The notes beneath the pieces are model-generated. The model did not search any database. It was not told the origin of the DNA and was given only the letters and a program-made list of their open reading frames with translations. A stretch of 37,695 nucleotides of DNA from Gammaproteobacteria bacterium (GTDB taxonomy: Bacteria > Pseudomonadota > Gammaproteobacteria > Pseudomonadales > Azotimanducaceae). This document shows, piece by piece, positions 29,343-36,492 of the stretch. The stretch is taken from contig PBGU01000052.1 in assembly GCA_002719135.1 (NCBI GenBank), positions 7,294 through 44,988 on the forward strand, in the 5' to 3' direction. A program made the position numbers and the translations under genes. Position 1 is the first letter of the stretch. Each line of letters starts with the position of its first letter.

Positions 29343-29448
29343 GACCAAAGTGTGCCAGAAGCTTGGCGTTAATGTGGTGTGCGGGTGTACGAGGTTTTAG
29401 CCATGCCCGTATACAGGGTACGATCCATGAAAACGAAGGGAGCCAATT

Positions 29449-30282
29449 ATGTCTGACGAAAATCCGATTCTGACCGAGCGCCGCGGACAACAAGGGGGGA
29501 TTCTTTGGCTTACCTTGAATCGACCCGAGAAACTCAATGCGTTGACGTTTCCGTTGTTACGCGAGTTGCGTGAAATTGCGTTTGAGGCACGCTTTGATCG
29601 CACCATACGGTGCGTGGTTATCACAGGTGCGGGCCGTGGTTTTTGTGCTGGCATGGATTTTGGCGGGGCGGCTAACCCCGACCCCGACCCGGTCCCCGAG
29701 GGTTTAGAGGCTGGCCAGGTTGATGCCGAAGGTTACCGGCTGAATTTTCGCCACGAGACTGAAACATTTATTGCGCTACGTCGGATAGAGGTCCCCATGA
29801 TCGCAATGGTTAACGGGCCGTGCGTCGGCGGCGGTTTCGATCTTGCCAGTCATTGCGACATGGCGGTGGTCTCGACGACGGCTCGATTCCAAGTTGCCTA
29901 TGTCAAGCGCGGTGTCTTTGCAGATCTAGGTGGATTTTGGTCACTACCGCGAGTCATCGGATGGCGAAAGGCAATGGAGATGATGATGACGGGACGCTTC
30001 ATGAGTGCGGAAGAGGCGCATGATGCTGGGTTTTCCAACTACCTTGTCGAACCCGACGAGCTGGAAGAAAAAACCATGGAACTCGCATTGGAAATTGAAG
30101 CGGGGCCGCCGATTGCGCAGAAGGTTGGCAAGTTGCTCGCGATGCGAACCGCCCACATGGACTTCGATTCGGCCATGCAGTGGTCGGAAACTGCGATTCC
30201 ATTGGTTGGCCTCTCCGCAGACGCCCGTGAGGGCGCGGCTGCGTTTCGAGAAAAAAGAGAGTCCGATTTTAAAGGCGTCTAA
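29449..30282 (+). CDS. Enoyl-CoA hydratase/isomerase (crotonase) family protein
   Basis: LTLNRPEKLNALTFPLLREL, VVITGAGRGFCAGMDFGG, MVNGPCVGGGFDLASHCDMAVVS. Confidence 0.92.
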   Translation: MSDENPILTERRGQQGGILWLTLNRPEKLNALTFPLLRELREIAFEARFDRTIRCVVITGAGRGFCAGMDFGGAANPDPDPVPEGLEAGQVDAEGYRLNFRHETETFIALRRIEVPMIAMVNGPCVGGGFDLASHCDMAVVSTTARFQVAYVKRGVFADLGGFWSLPRVIGWRKAMEMMMTGRFMSAEEAHDAGFSNYLVEPDELEEKTMELALEIEAGPPIAQKVGKLLAMRTAHMDFDSAMQWSETAIPLVGLSADAREGAAAFREKRESDFKGV

Positions 30283-30318
30283 TCGCGCTATGATTTAGGG
30301 CATAACAAAGGAGAAACC

Positions 30319-30798
30319 ATGGGATTCCATGACATAACAATGCAGTCCATTACCGGGGAACCGAAGAGCTTTGAACAACTCAAGGGCCAGGTCTGTCTGG
30401 CCGTCAACCTAGCTAGCCAGTGAGGACTCACGCCACAGTACGCAGGTCTGCGTACATTACATGAGGACAACGCAGAGAAAGGATTTACCGTTCTCGGATT
30501 TCCTTGCAATCAGTTCGGAGGGCAGGAACCAGGAACGAACGAGGAGATCCTAGAGTTTGCCCGGTCTAAATTCGACGTGACCTTCCCGATGTTTTCCAAG
30601 ATCGAAGTGAACGGAGATGGGGCGTGCGAGCTCTATCAGCTCTTAACGTCGGCCATTTCGAACCCAGAGGGTAAGCCCGACATCGCGTGGAATTTCACCA
30701 AATTCCTTATTGATGGAGATGGCAACGTGGTGGAGCGGTTCGAACCGGGGACGGCGCCTGAAGAGATCGCGGTAAAACTTGAGGGCTATTTGAGTTAA
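30319..30798 (+). CDS. Glutathione peroxidase, predicted selenoprotein (in-frame TGA at codon 35 read as selenocysteine)
   Basis: Manual translation through TGA at 30421..30423: MGFHDITMQSITGEPKSFEQLKGQVCLAVNLASQ-U-GLTPQYAGLRTLHEDNAEKGFTVLGFPCNQFGGQEPGTNEEILEFARSKFDVTFPMFSKIEVNGDGACELYQLLTSAISNPEGKPDIAWNFTKFLIDGDGNVVERFEPGTAPEEIAVKLEGYLS*. AAAGGAG ribosome-binding site at 30307..30313. GPx motifs NLASxUGLT, FPCNQFGGQEPGTNEEI and AWNFTKFLID sit on both sides of the TGA in one frame. Confidence 0.93.
30421..30465 (+). promoter_or_regulatory. Bacterial SECIS element (selenocysteine insertion hairpin) immediately 3' of the UGA
   Basis: TGA at 30421; perfect 7-bp stem GTACGCA (30438..30444) / TGCGTAC (30449..30455) with GGTC tetraloop (30445..30448). 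Possible outer CTCA (30427..30430) / TGAG (30462..30465) pairing. 21 nt separate the UGA from the loop. GCAGGTCTGC is the same tip as recalled for the E. coli fdhF SECIS. Confidence 0.85.
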
Positions 30799-30805
30799 CC
30801 GATCG

Positions 30806-30829
30806 GGGGGTACCACAGATACCCCCTTT
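30806..30829. terminator. Putative intrinsic terminator after the GPx gene
   Basis: GGGGGTA (30806..30812) - CCACAGA - TACCCCC (30820..30826) followed by TTT; 8 nt downstream of the GPx stop. Confidence 0.6.
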
Positions 30830-30851
30830 CAATATTCACGAGAGGGTGTCC

Positions 30852-32057
30852 ATGGCAGCGTTGGATGGTTTGCGGGTACTGGATATGACCCAGTACGAAG
30901 CGGGGACATCGTGTACCCAAGCATTGGCATGGTTGGGCGCAGACGTCGTGAAGGTCGAGCGTCCCGATGGTGGAGATCCGGGACGAGGTGCGGGTGGCGA
31001 CGCTGAGTACTTTGTTGTCTGGAACTCGAATAAACGGAGTGTCGCGATTGATCTGCGGAGCGCGGACGGTCGTGCGTTGTTTATGCGGATGGTGCCTAAA
31101 TACGATGTCTTCGTAGAAAACTATGGCCCCGGCGTTATCGAGCGATTGGACATTGGTTACGAGGCAATGAAGGCTGTGAAGCCCGACATTATCTATGCCC
31201 GTATCAAGGGGTTCGGGGTGGACGGCCCTTGGTCTGACTACAAGTGCTACGACATGGTGGCGCAAGCGGCCGCAGGGGCTTTTTCGATCACGGGCGAGAT
31301 TGACGGACCGCCTATGCGACCGGGACCGACTATGGGAGATGCGGGAACTGGAATACAAATGGCGCTCGCGATCGCGGCCGCGTACGCGCAGAAACTTCGC
31401 ACGAGCAAAGGACAGCTGATCGAATTGTCAATGCAAGAGGCCATGACCTATTACCTACGCACCGCCACCTCGTCAGGAAATTATGGAGAACGGGCGGCGA
31501 ATCGATCTGGAAACGGACAACTCCCCACGATGTCTCTATACCCTTGTGCTGGCGGCGGGTCGAATGATTATGTATACGTGATGGCGGTTACCCCAAAGAT
31601 GTGGGAAGCCCTCTGCCGTGTGATCGATCGAGAGGATCTTGTTCAACATCCGCAATTTAGTCGGCAGGCAGATCGTTACCAGAACCGTGACGAACTGCGA
31701 GGGATCATTGGCACGTGGGCCCTGACGCGTGATAAGTATCAAGCCATGCGCGAGTTGGCCGAGGGAGGTGTTCCCGCGAGCGCCGTCCTCGACACGAGCG
31801 ACCTCTACAACAATCCTCACCTGGTCGAGAGAGGCTTTGTTCACGAGGTTGAACATCTGCGCCACGGTGCGGTAAAGCTTCTCGGCTGGCCGGTGCGCAT
31901 GTCGGAAAGCTCGGTTGAAATCGAAGCTGCGCCAATACTTGGGCAGCATTCCAACGAAGTATTAAATGATGATCTGGGGTTAACCCAAACAGAACTAGAC
32001 GACCTCACGAAACAGGGCGTCATCCAACAGATGGCATCGAACTCGACGGATCGGTGA
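30852..32057 (+). CDS. Class III CoA-transferase (CaiB/BaiF; formyl-CoA transferase-like)
   Basis: LDGLRVLDMTQYEAGTSCTQALAWLGADVVKVERPDGGDPGR; FVENYGPGVIERLDIGYEAM; MGDAGTGIQMA with the catalytic Asp position; NDYVYVMAVTPKMWEALCRVIDRED. GTG at 30846 is an alternative start. Confidence 0.92.
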   Translation: MAALDGLRVLDMTQYEAGTSCTQALAWLGADVVKVERPDGGDPGRGAGGDAEYFVVWNSNKRSVAIDLRSADGRALFMRMVPKYDVFVENYGPGVIERLDIGYEAMKAVKPDIIYARIKGFGVDGPWSDYKCYDMVAQAAAGAFSITGEIDGPPMRPGPTMGDAGTGIQMALAIAAAYAQKLRTSKGQLIELSMQEAMTYYLRTATSSGNYGERAANRSGNGQLPTMSLYPCAGGGSNDYVYVMAVTPKMWEALCRVIDREDLVQHPQFSRQADRYQNRDELRGIIGTWALTRDKYQAMRELAEGGVPASAVLDTSDLYNNPHLVERGFVHEVEHLRHGAVKLLGWPVRMSESSVEIEAAPILGQHSNEVLNDDLGLTQTELDDLTKQGVIQQMASNSTDR

Positions 32058-32063
32058 TCGTTA

Positions 32064-34193
32064 CTAGATTAGCCCAGCGGTTCTAGCCCAACGGTATTTT
32101 GCGCCGAGTACGGCGACGGGTTTCTCGGCCGTATACGGGTATGCCAGAATATTGCGTTCCATCAAATACTCGGCGGCCTGTTCAATTTCAACATCGCCAA
32201 CGAGCGAACAGACAACGGGTTTGTCGTTACCTTCAGCACGCGCATTGGACACGGCCTCGCCCAACAACTCCGCAAATACCATTGGCGGGGTAATGATTGT
32301 GTGCCAGTAGCCAAGCACAAGTGAGTGGATTCGCTCATCACGAAGGGCGAGATCGATCGTTGCGCGGTAGGTCGTTGGAGGTTCTCCTCCAGTTATATCG
32401 ACGGGGTTCCCTGCGGCTCCAAAGGGTGGGATGAATTCTCGGAATGCGGCGTCGAGATCGGTAGGCATCGCCATGAGGGAAAGATCGTTATCGACGCACG
32501 CATCGGACAATAGAACGCCCGAACCCCCGGCCCCGGTGAGGATGAGGACGTTTTCTCCCTTGGGTGTGGGTAACACCGCCAAGCCTCGTGCAAATTCGAG
32601 CATGTCGTTCAGGGTCTTGGCACGTATGACCCCACTTTGTCGTAACACCGCGTCATATACGCGATCGTCACCGGCCAGCGCGCCAGTGTGCGAATTGGCA
32701 GCTTTTGCCCCGAGGCTTGTACGTCCCGCCTTGAGAACGACGATGGGTTTCGTCTTTGACACGCGTTTGGCGACGCTCGCAAATGCACGACCGTCCTTCA
32801 AATCTTCCACATGCATCGCGATCACCGACGTGTTTGAGTCCTGTTCGAAATAGGTCAACAGATCGTCTTCATCGATATCGGATTTGTTACCAAGTCCGAC
32901 GATGGCGGAAACCCCCATTTTGGCAGACCGACTAAAGCCAATGATTGCCATACCTACGCCGCCGCTTTGCGACGATAGCGCGACCGACCCTCTTTCGTTG
33001 TAGGGCGTGCAAAATGTCGCGCAAAGGTTCTTGTGGGTGTAGTAGAACCCGTAAATATTCGGACCCATGAGGCGCACTTTCGATTCCCGGGCGACCCGCA
33101 CGATTTCTTCCTGAAGTTCGTGTTCTCCAATTTCAGCAAATCCGGACGGGATGAGTATGGCGCCGGATACGCGTTTTTGACCACACTCAGCGATGACACC
33201 GGCGACAAACTGGGCCGGTATGCAGAAGATCGCTATATCAACATTTCCAGGTACATCGACGATCGAGGGATAGCACTGGTGACCAAGGATCTGGTCCGCT
33301 TTAGGGTGCACCGGGTACAGGTCTCCCTCGTAACCCCCGTCGATTAGGTTACGCATGACCGAGTTGCCAATTTTTCCATCCTCGGCCGAAGCACCGATGA
33401 CGGCGACGGCAGATGGCTCCATGATGTGCTTCATGGCCGCAAGGATTTCGTCAGGCGTGTGCTGGTGCCGTTCTGGAACGGCGTCAGAATTCAACAACAC
33501 CCTAACGTCTGCGGCGACGGCACCGTCGGCAGATGCGAAGACGGGGTTCAGATCGAGTTCACTTATCTCAGGAAAATCGTTGACCAAGTGGCTGACTTGT
33601 TCAATGGTCCTGGCGAGCGCGGTTCGATCAACGCCTGCTTGACCTCTGACACCATCGAGAATCTTGCTACCAGAAATGTCGTTGAGCATTGCATGCGCGT
33701 CTGCACTTTCAGCAGGGGCAAGGCGAAATGTTATGTCTTGGAGGACTTCGACCAGCGTCCCACCTAATCCGAACGCAACTAGTTTTCCAAAGACTGGATC
33801 CGTCGTTGCACCGACGATTACCTCTAGGCCGCCCTGAATTTGCGCTTGGACTTGCACGCCGTCGATGCTGGCGTCCGAGTTGTATGCCTTGGCGTTATCG
33901 AGAATCGCGGTATAGGCGGCTCTTACCGCGTCGACATCCTCGATGCCCGTGATGACGCCCCCGGCGTCGGTTTTGTGGAGGATGTCGGCGGACGCAATTT
34001 TTAGGACGACGGGAAATCCGATTTCGTTGGCCATCCCGACAGCGTTGTCGACGCTTGTTGCCAGGCCTTCGGCCGGCGTTGCGATCTCGTAAGCCGCAGC
34101 GATTTGTTTGGCTTCCGCAGACGTAAGTGAGCTACGGCCCTCCTCTTTCGCTTTCGCAAGAACGGCTCGCACGGCGCTTTGGTCGTAACTCAT
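32064..34193 (-). CDS. Acetate--CoA ligase family protein (NDP-forming acyl-CoA synthetase, ATP-grasp domain N-terminal)
   Basis: 709 aa; N-terminal ATP-grasp segment (FPVVLKIASADILHKTDAGGV...LVAFGLGGTLVEVLQDITFRLAP), then CoA-binding AVAVIGASAEDGKIGNSVMRNL, then NSHTGALAGDDRVYDAVLRQSGVIR (phospho-His motif). Confidence 0.92.
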   Translation of the reverse strand: MSYDQSAVRAVLAKAKEEGRSSLTSAEAKQIAAAYEIATPAEGLATSVDNAVGMANEIGFPVVLKIASADILHKTDAGGVITGIEDVDAVRAAYTAILDNAKAYNSDASIDGVQVQAQIQGGLEVIVGATTDPVFGKLVAFGLGGTLVEVLQDITFRLAPAESADAHAMLNDISGSKILDGVRGQAGVDRTALARTIEQVSHLVNDFPEISELDLNPVFASADGAVAADVRVLLNSDAVPERHQHTPDEILAAMKHIMEPSAVAVIGASAEDGKIGNSVMRNLIDGGYEGDLYPVHPKADQILGHQCYPSIVDVPGNVDIAIFCIPAQFVAGVIAECGQKRVSGAILIPSGFAEIGEHELQEEIVRVARESKVRLMGPNIYGFYYTHKNLCATFCTPYNERGSVALSSQSGGVGMAIIGFSRSAKMGVSAIVGLGNKSDIDEDDLLTYFEQDSNTSVIAMHVEDLKDGRAFASVAKRVSKTKPIVVLKAGRTSLGAKAANSHTGALAGDDRVYDAVLRQSGVIRAKTLNDMLEFARGLAVLPTPKGENVLILTGAGGSGVLLSDACVDNDLSLMAMPTDLDAAFREFIPPFGAAGNPVDITGGEPPTTYRATIDLALRDERIHSLVLGYWHTIITPPMVFAELLGEAVSNARAEGNDKPVVCSLVGDVEIEQAAEYLMERNILAYPYTAEKPVAVLGAKYRWARTAGLI

Positions 34194-34341
34194 GTTGTCC
34201 CCCGGCTAATAAAACCGAGATTATCGCGATCGACGCGTTGATGGAATCGTCACGGCGAGGTCGTTGACGTGTGCGATACCCCTTGAGTCGGAGGGCATCC
34301 CCGCGCTAGCTTAGGCGGTCATCAATCAATAGGGGAAGACT

Positions 34342-36006
34342 ATGGGGACCGTAAGTGGTGCAACCCTCATGGCGCGAAGCCTTAAGCAGCAGGGCGTCGA
34401 CTATATTTTTGGCATCGTCGGCTTTCCAGTGCAAGGATTCGCGGCGGTAGCTCAAAAGGAAGGTATCCGATACGTCGGTATGCGCAACGAACAAGCTGCG
34501 AGCTACGCCGCACATGCTGCTGGGTATCTAACGGGGCGCCCGCAAGGATGCTTGACCGTTTCGGGCCCCGGCGTGATCCACGCTTTCGCGGGACTAGCGA
34601 ATGCAAAACAGAATTGCTGGCCAATGATATTGATCGGCGGGGCGTCTCCCGTTTTCCAAAATGGTATGGGCGGCTTTCAAGAGGAACGCCAAGTCGAACT
34701 CGCGGCTCCGTATTGCAAGTATGCGCACGCGATCGAGCACGTCCGTCGGATCCCATATTACGTTAACCAGGCCGTTCGGCATTCGTTGTTCGGCCGTCCA
34801 GGCCCGGTTTACCTGGACTTCCCCGATGACATCATTAATGGCCAATGCGAGGAAGAAGACGTAACTCAAGCCGCGACAGTCCCCGAACCGCCGCGAACGC
34901 TTGCCGATCCAGACGCGGTCGAGGCCGCACTCAATGCGCTTGAATCTGCTGAGCGACCCTTGGTTGTTGTGGGCAAAGGGATGGCATGGTCGCGAGCAGA
35001 AGACGAGATCCGGGAGTTTATTGAGCGCACCCAACTACCGTTTCTCAATTCCCCGATGGGTAAAGGCACGATGCCTGACAACGATTCACTTTCGGTTGGC
35101 GCGGCACGCAGTACCGCATTACGCGACGCAGACCTGGTGTTCCTGATGGGCGCGCGACTGAATTGGATCATGCACTATGGCTTGCCGCCACGCTTCAACG
35201 AAAATGTTCGTATTGTCCAACTCGACATTTCGCCTGAAGAAATTGGTACCAATGTACCGACAGAAGTTGCCTTGGTAGGAGATGGAAAAGCCGTCGTCGG
35301 CCAGCTCAATCGAGCCCTCGATAATCGGCAATGGTTCTATCCAGCCGAGACCACCTGGCGCACGACGTTGAGAGAAAAGGCTGAATCCAACCACGCGGCT
35401 GTGCAACCCATGATCGACGATGATTCAGCACCGTCAAATTATTACCGCGCGTATAAAGACATCGTTGATTGGCTGCCAGATGACGCCATTATTATCGGCG
35501 AGGGTGCCAACACGATGGACATAGGACGCACTCAAATGCCGAACGTGCATTCGCGGCATCGTTTGGATGCGGGCACCTATGGAACGATGGGCGTGGGGCT
35601 GGGTTTTGCGGTCGCTGCCGCGGTAACCAATCCAGACAAACCGATCGTATCGGTACAAGGTGATTCGGCGTTTGGATTTACCGGCATGGAGATCGAAACG
35701 ATGATCCGCTACAACCTCCCGGTAAAAATGATCGTTTTGAATAACGGGGGTATCGGTGGACATAGCGGTTCAACAGAACCACCAGCACCTGGAGAAATTC
35801 AACCGCCTGGAAATCTCACGTATGGCGCTCGGTATGACCTTATGGTCGAGGGCCTCGGCGGCAAAGGCTGGTATATAGAAGATCCTAAGGATCTACGCGC
35901 GGCACTTGATGAGGCGATGGCGCACGATGGCCCCACGTTGATCAATGTACCGCTCAATATTCGTTCCGGACGTAAGCCACAAGAGCACGCCTGGTTGACG
36001 CAATAG
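34342..36006 (+). CDS. Thiamine-pyrophosphate enzyme, 2-hydroxyacyl-CoA lyase / oxalyl-CoA decarboxylase family
   Basis: 554 aa; FGIVGFPVQGFAAVAQKEGIRYVGMRNEQAASYAAHAAGYLTGRPQGCLTVSGPG; GARLNWIMHYGLPPRF; EGANTMDIGRTQMPNVHSRHRLDAGTYGTMGVGLGFAVAAAV; GDSAFGFTGMEIETMIRYNLPVKMIVLNNGG (TPP-binding GDS...NN). The C-terminus RKPQEHAWLTQ resembles HACL-type endings more than OXC. Confidence 0.92.
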   Translation: MGTVSGATLMARSLKQQGVDYIFGIVGFPVQGFAAVAQKEGIRYVGMRNEQAASYAAHAAGYLTGRPQGCLTVSGPGVIHAFAGLANAKQNCWPMILIGGASPVFQNGMGGFQEERQVELAAPYCKYAHAIEHVRRIPYYVNQAVRHSLFGRPGPVYLDFPDDIINGQCEEEDVTQAATVPEPPRTLADPDAVEAALNALESAERPLVVVGKGMAWSRAEDEIREFIERTQLPFLNSPMGKGTMPDNDSLSVGAARSTALRDADLVFLMGARLNWIMHYGLPPRFNENVRIVQLDISPEEIGTNVPTEVALVGDGKAVVGQLNRALDNRQWFYPAETTWRTTLREKAESNHAAVQPMIDDDSAPSNYYRAYKDIVDWLPDDAIIIGEGANTMDIGRTQMPNVHSRHRLDAGTYGTMGVGLGFAVAAAVTNPDKPIVSVQGDSAFGFTGMEIETMIRYNLPVKMIVLNNGGIGGHSGSTEPPAPGEIQPPGNLTYGARYDLMVEGLGGKGWYIEDPKDLRAALDEAMAHDGPTLINVPLNIRSGRKPQEHAWLTQ

Positions 36007-36014
36007 TGCTTAGA

Positions 36015-36036
36015 GGGCCGCCTCGGGCGGCCCCTT
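36015..36036 (+). terminator. Putative rho-independent-like terminator after the TPP enzyme gene
   Basis: GGGCCGCC (36015..36022) - TCG - GGCGGCCC (36026..36033), 8-bp perfect stem, only weakly T-rich tail (CTTAGTTTG). Confidence 0.6.
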
Positions 36037-36153
36037 AGTTTGTCGTGTCATCATCGCATCGCTTCGAGGCGATTGGCCGTCGTCGAGATGCCTCGCGGCT
36101 GTCGGCGACGAAATCGGTCGAAACGGGAAAGACAACGGGTCTATTATCGGGCC

Positions 36154-36438
36154 ATGAATATCGAAGAAAACGCGGTGGCACTACTTTTACGGTCACCGCG
36201 CTTGGACGTCGGCACGATCATGGATGTGCTGGATCTGGGTGACCGTGAATTTCGCGAAATGATGCTGCGTAATCCACGAATCCACGAGCTCTTGGACGCA
36301 AGGCGAGAGGGAACGCTGCCTTCTATACCGGTTGAACCGAAGCAATGCCTCGCCTGTTCGGAATGGTTCATGCCGTATGCGTCAGAGCGTTATTGCTCCG
36401 ACCCCTGCAAGGCAGCGGGGAAAATCCAGAACGCCTAA
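36154..36438 (+). CDS. Small hypothetical protein with C-terminal zinc-ribbon-like Cys motif
   Basis: 94 aa from ATG at 36154 (track start 36040 probably over-extended): MNIEENAVALLLRSPRLDVGTIMDVLDLGDREF...KQCLACSEWFMPYASERYCSDPCKAAGKIQNA; CxxC...CxxxC. Confidence 0.7.
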   Translation: MNIEENAVALLLRSPRLDVGTIMDVLDLGDREFREMMLRNPRIHELLDARREGTLPSIPVEPKQCLACSEWFMPYASERYCSDPCKAAGKIQNA

Positions 36439-36492
36439 TTGCGAGAACCGCTTCCTTGAGGTAAAACCAATAACAAAACGAGGGGGGTGGTC

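Noticed and set aside
29677-29699. GACCCCGACCCCGACCCGG mini tandem repeat
   Set aside because: Only encodes a short PDPDPVP loop in a crotonase protein; too short to call a repeat element.
30421-30423. TGA as a nonsense mutation making GPx a pseudogene
   Set aside because: It sits exactly at the catalytic Cys/Sec position, the frame is otherwise intact on both sides, a strong RBS is present and a SECIS-like hairpin follows at correct spacing; pseudogenisation is far less likely.
30577-30798. 73-aa ORF in the supplied track (MTFPMFSKIEVNGDG...)
   Set aside because: It is only the C-terminal part of the UGA-containing GPx gene, not an independent gene.
32375-32391. TGGAGG-TTCT-CCTCCA hairpin
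   Set aside because: Lies inside the acyl-CoA ligase coding sequence; short and without a T-tract, probably coincidental.
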